Assembly (NCBI RefSeq): GCF_000002985.6
Contig: NC_003280.10
Coordinates: 5,142,501-5,206,500, forward strand
Origin: Caenorhabditis elegans
Lineage: Eukaryota > Nematoda > Chromadorea > Rhabditida > Rhabditidae
Direction of reading: 5' to 3'
DNA length: 64,000 nucleotides
Shown here: piece by piece, positions 12,139 to 22,814 of the stretch
How positions within the stretch are numbered: the first letter of the stretch is position 1
Layout: each line of letters opens with the position of its first letter
Program-made: the position numbers and the translations under genes
Notes under the pieces: model-generated
Database searches by the model: none
Told to the model about the DNA's origin: nothing
Seen by the model: the letters and a program-made list of their open reading frames with translations, nothing else

Positions 12139-12935
12139 TACGGAAAAAGTAGTTGGTAAGAAACAACTAAGTATTTTTATATTACAACATTAGCGTCAAC
12201 AGCAAGAAATGCAATCTAATATGTATCAGATTTGTGATTGCTTGTTGCCGTGTTTCATTGTTTTTGGTAAATACGGAAATTAAACCAAATTTGGAATAAT
12301 ATAATACGCCTGGTAGATATACAAATTTTTGAGCATTCCACAAAGAATAACAATTGCTGGAGCGGAATTGAATAAATTCTAGAACATGAAAAAATGTGGG
12401 AAGGCAGTTTTGCCCTGCATAAGCTATATTTATAACTTAATTTCAGTGAATGCTTCAAAATGTCAAGTGGTTGCTGAGAGTTCGAAAAAAATTGTACCGA
12501 GAAAGTGATGTTTCGTATAATTCTGGCAACCCGGATGTCTGGCGCATAATATTAATAATAAAAATTTATTACGTTCTTGAAGAATTTTTCTAAAAATTAG
12601 TGCAAATAAAAATTCTATCAGAGTCTGTGGCTGGTCTGGGTTAATAAGTAGGTCTTTTCTAAAACTTTCAAACCGTCATACAAAATTGAGATGTTTTTGA
12701 CATTATGAAACTGTTTTTGGGCTATTTGGTGTCTTGTAGAGCAAAATCCTAAATTCTCCAATAAGGGAGAAGAAAACCCGACAACATCCTACAAATTTTG
12801 GCAAATGACGGCAGAAGGCTGGAAACTTTATCGAACATTGGTGCTAGCATTTTTTCCTGATATAAAACTCAGATTTTTTGAAACAATTGTTTATTTTAAA
12901 AAAGCATTAAAAAACCCCCAATCAGTATTAATTAA
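12139..12935. other. intergenic between SRB loci A and B
   Basis: Upstream DNA of locus A and downstream DNA of locus B. Only short random frames; no RNA gene or repeat recognised. Confidence 0.5.
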
Positions 12936-15125
12936 TTAGAATCCTATCTGAGTAATTGTAGCCCATTGATTAGCAGTAATATTATCATAGTTCCTTGCTC
13001 CTTCTTTTCCAGTTGTCTTCAATTGAACAGTTGTCTGCACCTCCTGTTGCCTTCTCGAATTTAGTTTACTTAAGGAGACAAATCCCACAACAACAATAAC
13101 CAAATTATAGGTTGGAACCGCGCAATTGACTCCTCTAGCGACTGAATGATTGATGAAAGAGCCGAAAAATGGTTCTCCTAGTACTCGAACGAGAATACTG
13201 CAGATTGTGTTGCACCCGAAAAATAGCAAATGAGTAAATGTGATGATGAGTGTGAACTTTGAAGATTGCGATATCTCCTCAATTGCGTACCGAGTAGACA
13301 ATGAAGTTTTATGAAGCAATAACCTAAAAATCATCTGATGTTATACATTATTCAATTTATTTTTTTCTCACAAACCTCCTTTTAAATTTCCGATGCACCA
13401 ACAAAAGTAAAACGTTTAATGCGAGATTTCCAATGTTGAGATATAACAGAAACCAAAGATAAGTATTGAAATTAACTGCAGTTGTATTAGGAAGCATGAG
13501 GAATGATATGAATGTATCATCATAGGTTTCGTGTTGGAATAAAAAGTAGAATATAATACAATTGGGAATTATCTGAAAAGTGTGAAAAAACGCAAAAATG
13601 GTAACCGGTTTCTAAAATTCTTTTACCAAAAAGATAACTAAAACGGGTCCAATCAAAGTTCGAATATTTTCATATCGAGAAGCCATAGCCATTGCAGTGA
13701 ACCTCTCTATGGAGAATCCCAATGGAAACATCATTGGGGTAGTCAATAAAAATATTACAGAAGTATGAATGTATTTAAATAGAGTTTTGTTAATTATCAA
13801 ATCACAGTTGGATTTGATGAAGAAAGGAACAAAGAATTGGTATCCCTGCAAAAAAGGTTTAATTTATTTTTGGAAGCTTTTGATAATCTGAGGACTGAAG
13901 GTCTATTATGAAAGCCAAATTTTTTCAAGTCAAAATTGAACTTTGACAGCACGGATTGAACATTAATGAAAATCTTTCAAATTTGGCTGATGGGACTCAA
14001 AGCAGTGGTGCAAAAGTAAATCAAGTGCAAAGTTCAATCAAGCATGTGGGTGTACCGAAATTGTGCTTCTCCAGGCATTCAAAATCAGAAAAGTTGAACT
14101 AAGGCCTTCTTACTCTCAAGGCAAACATTTTTTTTCAAATTGATGAACAAAAACACATAATCAGAGAACGATTTATTAGAGGATTCAGAGGAGATGGTCT
14201 TATGGGTTGTACTCAATTGGGAGGTTCTTGCGACGAACCATACCGTCTCCTTGGAACCATTCACGGCGGAATTGCTTGGCAGCTCCATCCGGGGTATTGG
14301 TCCACTCAACGGTGATACGGTCGTTGTTTGTATCCTCCTGACCGAAGGCAAAGGCATCACAGGAAACTGCCAGAAGAACTGCCTCCTTTGGGTCCAAAAC
14401 TCCACATGGTGGATCAACTCCAAGTCTCTTCATATTGGTGGTCTTGATACCGTATCCAATACGGCGAGCCGAGGAGTTAATCACTTTGATGTGATACGTG
14501 TGCTTGTCGTCGTATGGTGCATTGAAGACGATCTTCGTACCCGGCTGGGTCTGGATGTCTCCTGGTGGGACGGATTGGGCCATGGCGACTTCTTTGTAGA
14601 GTGTGAAAACTCACAGTGAAGATTATGGCAAAACCTGCTCAATTTATAGCAAATTTCTCTCTTATCTCTGTCCTAGATCTATAGCAAACAACGTGAGGTC
14701 ATTTCACGTACAAATAGCTAGGGCTTCAATCAGTATTGATTTCTCAATTATTTTTTTGTGGAAAATTATAGCAGTTTTACAGTATGCTGGGCCGAGTTGA
14801 AAATGAATATTGATGGTGATGATAAAAAATTTTTAAAGTAGTTTCAGGATCTTTCGTTCAAAATGAGTAACTTTCAAGCAATGCAACTTACAAAAGCGAA
14901 ACATAACATGACAGCATATAATAAAATACTAATAAAATAGGCAATTAGAAGAGTCTTCAAATTTCCATGAAAATAAAGTTGAAATAGTCTTTTAAACATG
15001 AAATAAATCAATCCTGGAACGGCAAAACTTGAAACAGAAAATGTATAAAATTGAGAAAACCGATAAACTGTGTTGAAAGTTATTTGAAAGCCGAGATCGC
15101 ATTTTGTTTGATTAATTCCCGCCAT
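12936..15125 (-). CDS. SRB-class chemoreceptor with an MSP gene in intron 1 (locus B)
   Basis: Exons 14892-15125, 13627-13845, 13376-13572 and 12936-13323 have lengths 234/219/197/388, identical to locus C, and give 345 residues without stops. The start is [14 protein letters not shown], almost the same as locus C ([14 protein letters not shown]), and the tail has [21 protein letters not shown]. The SRB motifs [16 protein letters not shown] and [15 protein letters not shown] are present. Intron 1 is 1,046 bp and contains a complete MSP gene on the same strand, including its promoter and AATAAA. That could cause premature polyadenylation of the receptor transcript. The exon 1 AQFW motif is altered to SQFY, so some drift has occurred. 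Confidence 0.8.
14200..14583 (-). CDS. major sperm protein (copy A), nested in SRB locus B
   Basis: Intronless 127-residue frame beginning [17 protein letters not shown] and ending KNLPIEYNP, the full length and ends of canonical MSP. The single Ig-like MSP domain carries the expected [32 protein letters not shown] and [11 protein letters not shown] blocks. MSP polymerises to drive amoeboid sperm crawling and also signals oocyte maturation. A TATA box (14643-14648) lies 65 bp from the ATG and an AGATAAG GATA site at 14661-14667, as in the other copies. The likely polyA signal is the inverse of TTTATT at 14172-14177. The 3' flank differs from copies C and D. MSP paralogs are near-identical, so no paralog name is given. 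Confidence 0.95.
   Translation of the reverse strand: MAQSVPPGDIQTQPGTKIVFNAPYDDKHTYHIKVINSSARRIGYGIKTTNMKRLGVDPPCGVLDPKEAVLLAVSCDAFAFGQEDTNNDRITVEWTNTPDGAAKQFRREWFQGDGMVRRKNLPIEYNP
14643..14690 (-). promoter_or_regulatory. MSP promoter, copy A: TATA box plus GATA site
   Basis: On the minus strand, TATAAA (14643-14648) sits 65 bp before the ATG and AGATAAG (14661-14667) a little upstream. The block AGATCTAGGACAGAGATAAG is shared with copy D. GATA sites of this kind are known to mediate ELT-1-driven sperm expression of msp genes. Confidence 0.75.
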
Positions 15126-15595
15126 TTCAGAAATAGTAAACGTATGCAAGTATAAAAAATATGATTATTTCAAAGTTTCTAGTCGAGTGAGCACCTCTTT
15201 CTGGGTGAAAACTAATATGCTGCTTATAGAAAAATCAAAAGAGGATAAATTTGGAGTTTTATGAGAATCAATCAGAACACATTTTCATTTCAGAAAGTTG
15301 ACTAGATTACTTATATTTCTAGGTGTGAAAGTTTCTTGCGTGAGAATTTGGTTATGTCTGAAATTTTGCGCTGAAATAAACGCCGTTTCGAAAAGTTTGC
15401 ATTCCAAAGACAATTAAAGCTCAAGCCAGAGATCTGCCGGAATTATTTAAAAGTAACTTTTTTCAAAAGTCGAAACGGTCGAAAATATAATTTCAAGACT
15501 CCCGCTGCAAATGTTCAATATGTTCTAAGACAATGGAGGAATTCTTTTTTGCTTTTTTTGTGGGATTTGAAGTTATTGATGAGTATTGTTCTTGA

Positions 15596-16019
15596 AAAAA
15601 AAAATTGCTCAACTGAAACTACTGTATAGACTGTTAACAGGTATCTCTCATTTTTCTAACCTTAGACAATTTGTTACTTTCTCTAGTTCTAATAGGCACC
15701 CAATGATTTTAGTTAGGAAGGACAAATGCTCCACGCATTTCTTTGCTCTTATCATCCCTGTCTGGAACAATTTATTCAAAAATGTTACGGTTTTTATGTC
15801 CCCATATCAATTCTGTGAATTTATTGATCTCAACATCCCCCGGTTATAACTACACTTTTATCTCCATTCTCGTTTTTCTCCCCGTTTCACCTGTTCCCTA
15901 TTATCTTTTCTTTCTTTTTTTATGTAACTTTTACTCGAGTTGAACTCTTTTAGGGTTCGTCTCGTTTTATTTGTTTATTTCTCTTCTTTTAGTTAAATAA
16001 ACTCAAATTCAAATTCAAA
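15596..16019 (+). mobile_element. 5'-truncated non-LTR (LINE-like) retrotransposon fragment
   Basis: About 424 bp interrupts a sequence that is continuous at 21140-21170 (GTATTGTTCTTGAAA runs straight into TTTTTTGATGTAGATC there). The insert reads in one frame as a reverse-transcriptase C-terminus: LLYRLLTGISHFSNLRQFV followed by CSTHFFALIIPVWNNLFKNV, resembling the FF-R-I-WN-LP motif near the end of LINE ORF2 proteins. It stops at about 15849, then comes roughly 170 bp of 3' UTR ending in the simple tail AAATTCAAATTCAAAT. The 5' truncation and short-repeat tail fit target-primed insertion. The element family is not identified, and any target-site duplication is obscured by A/T runs. Confidence 0.7.
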
Positions 16020-16140
16020 TTTTTTGATGTAGATCTATTAATTAAAAACCACTTTCATTTTTTTTGTGTCACAGAATTACAACAAAACGAGCTATAAATG
16101 AAACTTTATTGAAGTCCGGGGAAAGTTCTAGATCTATTTC

Positions 16141-16463
16141 CTATGGGTTGTACTCAATTGGGAGGTTCTTACGGCGGACCATGCCATCTCCTTGGAACCA
16201 TTCCCGACGGAATTGCTTAGCAGCACCATCAGGGGTGTTGGTCCACTCAACAGTGATACGGTCGTTGTTTGTATCCTCCTGACCGAAGGCAAAGGCATCG
16301 CACGAAACTGCCAGAAGAACTGCCTCCTTTGGGTCCAAAACTCCACATGGTGGATCAACTCCAAGTCTCTTCATATTGGTGGTCTTGATACCGTATCCAA
16401 TACGGCGAGCCGAGGAGTTAATCACTTTGATGTGATACGTGTGCTTGTCGTCGTACGGGGCGT
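16141..16463 (-). pseudogene. N-terminally deleted MSP copy (copy B)
   Basis: From [18 protein letters not shown] to the terminal NLPIEYNP the sequence is a good MSP. The first twenty or so codons and the ATG are missing: the coding sequence joins directly to the leader TGTGAGTTTTCACA at about 16463, so one deletion removed leader, ATG and N-terminus. The promoter survives (TATAAA at 16511-16516, AGATAAG at 16529-16535). The first in-frame ATG is far downstream, at MKRLG, so a normal MSP cannot be made. It belongs to the decayed duplicate of the copy A/SRB locus B segment. Confidence 0.9.
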
Positions 16464-16675
16464 TGAATGTGAAAACTCACAGTGTTTTATTTATGACAAA
16501 ACCTGCTCAATTTATAGCAAATTTCTCTCTTATCTCTGTCCTAGATCTTTGCTCAAAAAACGTGGATTTCATCACGTTTTTGACAGTGAATATTTAAGTT
16601 GTTTAAGTACATAAAGGCAGAGCGATATAATTTTATTCTAATTGATTGCAATTTATTTCTAATTTTTAATTTTCT

Positions 16676-17010
16676 CAAAATTTAAAAGAGTCTTCAAACT
16701 TCCATAAAAATGAAGTGGAAATAGTCGTTCAAACATGAAATAAATCAATCCGAACTGCAAAACTTGTTTCAAAGTTTCTAGTCGAGTGAGCATCTCTTTC
16801 TGGGTAAAAACTAATATGCTCCTTATTGAAAAATCAGTCAACACAGGATAAATTTGGAGTTTTATAAGATTCTTTCAGAACACATTATTTCGGAAAGTTG
16901 ACCAGATTACTTAAATTTTTAAATTTGAAAGTTTCTTGCGTGAGAATTTGGCTATGTCGCTTGATTTGAAAGTCCATTTTAAAAAGGTTACATTCCAAAG
17001 AAAATGAAGG
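16676..17010 (-). pseudogene. remnant of SRB exon 1 and its upstream DNA
   Basis: Minus-strand 16676-16760 encodes GLIYFMFERLFPLHFYG, matching the second half of exon 1 of locus B ([17 protein letters not shown]). The first half, with the start codon, is deleted. From about 16768 to 17010 the DNA matches the upstream region of locus B at 15170-15415 (shared AAGTTTCTAGTCGAGTGAGC and GTTTCTTGCGTGAGAATTTG). No further SRB exons follow, so it is a relic. Confidence 0.85.
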
Positions 17011-17282
17011 TACAGGGGTACCGTACTGAACAATTGGAAACTGAACGGTTCAAGCATTTAAGAGCAACAACAGCATAAGTACTATACCGATAAGAATGTT
17101 TAGATATATTGTATTACTGTAATCCAGAAACCGATTACAAATCAGATCTACTGTTCTATGTATGTTCAACTCATCAATGTCTCAATCCGTCTGATTGGCT
17201 CACAACTGTTGTGGCTATGGATTTTGTAATTTATTTCAATCAAAAATCACTCTTTCAAATCTAGTTCATAAAATGGGCCTTC

Positions 17283-18630
17283 TTATGCATGTTGTCTCTT
17301 GCTATCCTTCGGCTTCTGTGGTCCAGTTGGTGTGGTGGTGGCTGTGGAAGGAGTCGGAAGCTTCGGGTGCTCATCCGGTTTCATGTAGTACGGTTGACTC
17401 TTCAGCCATTCCGATTCACAAATTGCCTTGTAGGTTGGACGATTTGGAGCATGAGGCTGGAGAATCTCGAGGATCAGAGCCTTGGATTGAACGGAGGCAG
17501 TACAGAGTTTTGGGAATCTGAAAAAAAAAATTCAAATTTAAAACTGCTTTTAGTACACTTGGCTTACTTAATCTTATGGGCCAACTGTCTCTCAATCATT
17601 TTTGTCGGATTGCGGTCATCAAACGGCATGGACCCAACCAACATAATGTACAAAATGACTCCAGTACTCCAGACATCAACCGCATTTCCCGAATATTCTC
17701 TTCCGCGCAGAATCTCCGGGGCAACATACGCACGAGATCCGCAGAATGTTCCAGACTTTTCTCCAGGTTTCAGGATTCGAGAGAAGCCAAAATCTCCGAG
17801 TTTGACGTTCTCGTGTTTGTCAAGAAAGATGTTTTCACACTTGAGGTCACGGTGCACAATGTTGTATGATTGGAGGTGCTGAAAATGTAAAGTTATTATG
17901 TGTTGAAATCGCAGAAAACTAACCATGAGCGCTGCGATGAACTGACGGAAAGTGAACTTCGCGTCATCTTCATTCATTGTTTTGATGTCCTTCATTTTTC
18001 GAAGCAAGTCTCCTCCAGCACAAAACTCGGTGACAAAAATGATATGATCGGGGAAGGATATCATTTCGTACAAGCGACAGATGTTGTCATGTTTCAGAAG
18101 CTTCACAATCTCCTTCTCACGTGGCAAGAACTTCTTGATGTAGTCATCTTTTTCACGGGTCGAAGTGATGTTTATTACCTTCGCCGCCACTTCAAGCTTC
18201 TTATCACCCCACGTGGCACGGGCCACACGAGAATACGATCCGCTGCCTGCAAATTTGAAGATTTAGTTAAACATGTAATTGTTGTGCATTTTGAACGAAG
18301 TATCCAGCTAACCTTTGAAGGAAGTTGTGAGCATTGGAAATTAAGTTTGATGAAAACAGTGTGGAGAAATCACACCAGTAACTTCAGACGCTATAACTTC
18401 TTTCAGAATAAAGCTAGAGACTTCGTTCGAAAGCCATTTTTGAGCTAATAAACTCACCGAGAATCTTATCAAATTTTAGCTTGTGCTCCTTCTCAAGAGT
18501 CGGCGCAAATGCCTTAGTCTTCGGGCTCAACTCTTCAGGTTCTTCCTGATTTTCAGACACATATGGAAATAGTTTATTTTAGTGCTGAACGTAACCTCGA
18601 ATATCTACCAGTGCTTTCTTCTTTTACCAT
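17283..18630 (-). CDS. testis-specific serine/threonine kinase (TSSK)-like protein kinase
   Basis: Five exons: 18609-18630, 18458-18541, 17924-18246, 17568-17878 and 17283-17517, giving 324 residues. Exon 1 and its join are the least certain; the phase requires a weak AAG acceptor after TCAG. The single kinase domain has the Gly loop LGSGSYSRVA, VAAKVI with the ATP-binding Lys, IVHRDLKCENIF, LGDFGFSR, TFCGSRAYVAPEIL and GVILYIMLVGSMPFDD. The FGFSR, FCG-AY-APE and GSMP-DD wording is typical of TSSK kinases of the CAMK group. All catalytic residues are present. A Pro/Thr-rich tail (PKLPTPSTATTTPTGPQ) follows. An AATAAA lies after the stop. Nematode TSSK-like kinases are usually sperm-expressed; here that is inferred from family and MSP neighbours. 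Confidence 0.88.
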
Positions 18631-19494
18631 TTTCAACGACTCGCAAGAGAGAAATAGAAGCCAATATCAACGGTAACCGCAAAATCAAATCAAAATAATT
18701 ATTGATTTTTTTCAAAAACTGGAGGGGGTGGAACTGTTTTTGTTTCAATTTTTAATGTCACGTTTTTTAAAAATTAATTTAAAAATTTTTTAAATAGTAA
18801 CTTCATTGTATAAAAATTAATAATTGTATTTTTCAAAAAAGTTTTAAGCGCGTTCACCTCCGTGTCGTTATCTTTGCTCCACATCTAAGCTCCGCCCAAA
18901 AATCACCCCAGGGTAAAATCAGAAATTCAAAACTAACAATTCAATACTTCCAATTTTGAAGTTTCATTGAAAAACCAAACGGCTTATCAAAGTGCTACAA
19001 AAGTTAACATTTAAAAGATAAAGTACAAAAAAACTGGATAATTTGAATTCTGCACGTCAGCTTAGACAGAAATTTCTTGTTTGAAATTTCGTTCAAGCTT
19101 CGGCAAACAGGCTGATTTTTTGATCATTCAAATTCTATGTTGAAAAAAATGCCTAAAAATGTTGAAAATTAATTATTTTTTCGCCACCTCTAGATATTTT
19201 TTTGTATTTAAAACTTAAAAATAATAAGTTGTTTTCTTAGATTTTTAGAAGCCCTGGTGTGGCATTTTTTCTGAAAATCCTGTCGGGGAGAAACTCTACT
19301 TATTATACTCAAGACTGCAGAAAAGCGAGGAGGGTCTCGCAAAATATTTTAAGATGAAATCTGAAAACATGGGAAAACATTGGAGAACAAAAATTAGTTT
19401 CGAACAGTTTCATTAATTTTTTTAAAAATAATTATTAAAAAATATTATAAAAAAAAAAAAATAAAAAATAAAAAATAAAAAATAAAAAATATTA
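18631..19494. other. intergenic between TSSK and SRB locus C
   Basis: AT-rich, with an AAAAATAAAAAATA run near 19450-19490. No gene or RNA recognised. Confidence 0.5.
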
Positions 19495-20883
19495 TTAACG
19501 AGTTCTGTTGGAGACAGTATTCCACTGCTGCATAATAATATCATCATAATTCCTAGCACCTTCCTGCCCTGTCACTCTTATTAAAACTTTTGTCAAGATT
19601 TTTGCATGTCTTCTTGAATTCAACTGTCGAAGAGATATTAATCCAACAAAAGCGATCAATAAATTATATGTCGGAACTGCACAATTTACACCTCTTGCAA
19701 CATAGAAATTGAGAAAGTTTCCGAAAAAAGATTCACCAAGAGTTCGAACTAGAATACTTCCAATAGTGTATGCTCCAAAGAAAACAAGATGGGTGAATGT
19801 GAGAATTAATGTGAATTTCGATGAATTTGATATTTCTTCCAATGCATATCTAACTGATAATGAAGTTTTCTTTTTCAAGTATCTGAAATTGAATTTTGCG
19901 TCGTAAATATTTAAAAGTTCCTTACGTATTTTTAAATCTTTTGTGAAATATCAAGAGCACACAATTGCAACAAAAATTTCCAATTTTTGCATAAAGCAAG
20001 AACCAAAGATAGTTATTAAATTGAACCGCTGGTGTATTTGGGAGAACTAAAAACGAGATGAAAGAATCCGTGAATTGTTCATCTCGAAACAAAAAATAAA
20101 ATACGACAAAGTTTGGAGCAACCTGAAAACGGAAAGATTTTTAATAAATCTAAATCTGAACACCATACAAGAATAAAGCACAGAATAGGCCCCAATAGTG
20201 TTCTCATTTTCTCATATTTATAAGCCATTCCAACTGCTACAAATCTTTCAATCGAAAAGCCAAAAGGAAGTAACATAGGTGTTGTCAAAAAGAATAATGA
20301 CGTCATGTGACCGCATTTGTACAGAGTTTGGTCAATAATCAAGCTGCATTTTGTTGTGACAATGAATGGAATCAAACACTGATAGCTCTGAAAAGCGTAA
20401 TTAGTTTTAGGATAAAGGTGAATGTAAAATAAGAAAATCAATTTTTATTTAATTGGCCAACGTATTCGAGAAGGGATGATTTGAAGCAAAATTTGTAGTT
20501 TCTGTAAATTTGTTGGCGAGGCTTGATAAGTTCTTTCAGCAGTTGCTAGGAAGTTGCCAAAGTCTTGGCAGAATGTTTCAAATGTTTAGCGGAAATTGCA
20601 AACTTTGGCATGAAGCATGTAGGCATTGAAATTCGAAAAAAAAACTTACAAAATCAAAGCATAAAACCAAAGCGTATAGAAAAATGCTTGAAAAATATGT
20701 AATTAATAAGCATTTCAGATTTCCATGAAATGGGAGCAATAATACCCGTTTTAACAAAAAATACAACAAAGAAGGAACGGCTAATAATGAAACAGAAAGT
20801 GTCCAAAACTGTGCTAAACGATAAATCGGATGATAAGATATTTGAAAAGCCAAATCACATTTTGTTTGATTAATCTCCGCCAT
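19495..20883 (-). CDS. SRB-class chemoreceptor (locus C)
   Basis: Exons 20650-20883, 20169-20387, 19926-20122 and 19495-19882, in phase, 345 residues. Begins [22 protein letters not shown] motifs include RLAQFW, LPFHGNLKCLL, TTKCSLII, SIERFVAVGMAYKYE and TGQEGARNYDDIIMQQWNTV. Exon 2 must end at CTT before GTATGG to keep the 219-nt length seen in its paralogs. It is the closest relative of locus B within the window and lacks the nested MSP, so its 262-bp intron 1 shows the likely ancestral state. Confidence 0.9.
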
Positions 20884-21109
20884 TTTCTTTTTCTCGAATA
20901 AATTATTTTCTTAAATATTTATATCATTTTATACTCTTACATACGAGTAATAACGAATCATTTGGTTCGTTAGCATAGCGGCCACAAAAATTATTACCTG
21001 GTTGACTGAACTTAGAGGTTTTATTCATAATGGTTAAGTTTAAAAGTCAAAATTCAAAGCACAGGAAAACATGCCATGATAGAAAATCGGAAAATTCTTT
21101 TTGCCTTTA

Positions 21110-21388
21110 TTTTTCGTGGAATTTAAAGTTATTGATGAGTATTGTTCTTGAAATTTTTTGATGTAGATCTGTGATGAAGTAAAAAAAACCACTGAAGCTT
21201 GACTTCCATTTTTTGTGTCACGGAATACTTCGTGAAAAGTAAAGCTGACAAAAAAGCAATTCGCATTTTAAAAGAATGAGACCGTTGAACAGATGAGTTA
21301 CTTTTGCGAATTCTAATGGAGCACGGACTGGAAAAAAATAGAAAATGAATGAGCTATCAATGAAACTTTATTGAAGACTGGGAAAGTT
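21110..21388. other. orphan piece of MSP 3' flank
   Basis: On the minus strand 21310-21388 reads CCCAGTCTTCAATAAAGTTTC and then TGATAGCTCATTCATTTT, matching the 3' UTR and downstream DNA of MSP copy D (57698-57740). Further out, 21120-21220 matches the region downstream of MSP copy B, split there by the LINE-like insert. No MSP coding sequence remains. Confidence 0.8.
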
Positions 21389-22520
21389 GAAGAATGACTC
21401 TCCAAGTTTTCTTGTGAGCAGGGCACAAATAACATACCAACCAGCAAACAACGCATGCGTGAAACTCACTATCAAGGTGAATTTTGAAGATTGAGATATT
21501 TCTTCCATTTCATACCGTAATGATAGTGAGCAATCACGACGGAGGTACCTGATTAGATGTTATTATACCAATAATCATTTAAAAAAAATACAAATACCTC
21601 AAGTTTAATCGTCGTTGAATTTTCAAAAGAAAGCAATTGCAGATTAGATTGAATATTTGTACAGCTAGTAAAAAAACGAAGAAAATGTTAAATTGAGTAG
21701 CTGAAGTTGAAGGAACGAGTATAAATGATAAATAAGGTCCAGAAAACGTTTCGTTTTCTAAATCAGCTTAACAGCTAAAAAATCGATCCCTACCTGAAGA
21801 AAAAAAAATTATAATTGATGCTGAAGAGTTTTTTATTCATAAAATCAAAATAAGGAAATAATTGTTTCTTGTGCCTAGACTAGCACCAAATGTAAATGAA
21901 TAAGTGGGTCAAAGTACAGACATGTAGGCTGAGTAGGCATAAAGATGAGTAGGCATAAATACCTTCCTGTCTATCATGATGGAAATCGTAATTCAAAACC
22001 GACAAGATAAATACAGTAAAACGTACCAATATGAACACTAAAATTGGTCCGAGAAATGTCCGAACATGCTCATATTTTTTGGCCATTCTTAATGCAATAC
22101 TTCTTTCAATTGAAAAACCAATTGGTAGAAGCAGTGAACATGTTAACATGAATAGTAATGGAATGTGTGAAAGTTTAAATATTTTTGATTCTAATAGAAG
22201 ACCGCACTTTGAATTTGAGGCTTGTGAACTAGTGATTTGATATATCTGTAAAACGAAGTTTTTGATAAAATACAATTTTTGGCAATTTATAAACCTACAT
22301 ATCCTAAAAAAGTCACTGTGGAAAGTAGTAGAAGGCTCGAGAAATACGCCATAAGTAAAACTTTCAAATTTCCATGGAATCTCATAAGCATAACTTTTCG
22401 AGTTAAAAAGTAAATTAGTGATGGAATGGCAAAAAGTGAAACTAGGCATGACCATAGTTCCGAAATTGTGTAAATTGGATGATTATTAAGCTGATAAGCG
22501 AGCTCACACTGTTCAATCAT
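21388..22520 (-). pseudogene. SRB-class receptor pseudogene with MSP-derived 3' end (locus D)
   Basis: Exon 1 (22299-22520, MIEQCELAYQLNNHP) and exon 2 (22027-22245) look intact. Exon 3 (about 21600-21794) starts VGIDFLAVKLI, then meets a stop; the expected frame resumes one base out of register (NETFSGPYLSFILVPSTSA), indicating a one-base deletion. Exon 4 starts at 21548 (YLRRDCSLSLRYEMEEISQSS) but is cut after KLGESFF: at about 21388 receptor sequence gives way to MSP 3' UTR sequence. The last 80 or so residues, with the seventh membrane segment and the GREG-like tail, are absent. It is clearly non-functional as a full receptor. Confidence 0.88.
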
Positions 22521-22814
22521 CCTTTTTTTCTGAAACAAAAAACATTTGGAAAAATTTGAGATTTTTATAGTAACAAAGTATATTCAGTCCGGATCTTTAG
22601 AAAACAAAATGGTCACAATCATCGTATTAAAAAAACAACTGCAGTACTGAGAAACATTTTTTGAAGAAAAATTGTAATTTATGAATCTAATTTTCAGAAG
22701 AGTTCATATTGTCTATTTGATTAATTTTGAGTTTGAAGGAACACAACATTCCTTTTTTGTTGGACAGTAAAAACCTGAAGTTATTGCAAAATCAATTTAA
22801 AATAAAAAGATAAT

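Noticed and set aside
14085-16614. Several plus-strand and alternate-frame open frames of 95-141 residues
   Set aside because: They are antisense or frame-shifted shadows of the MSP coding sequence, whose codon bias leaves other frames open.
17195-18448. Plus-strand frames of 97-197 residues over the TSSK gene
   Set aside because: Antisense shadows; the minus-strand frame carries every kinase motif.
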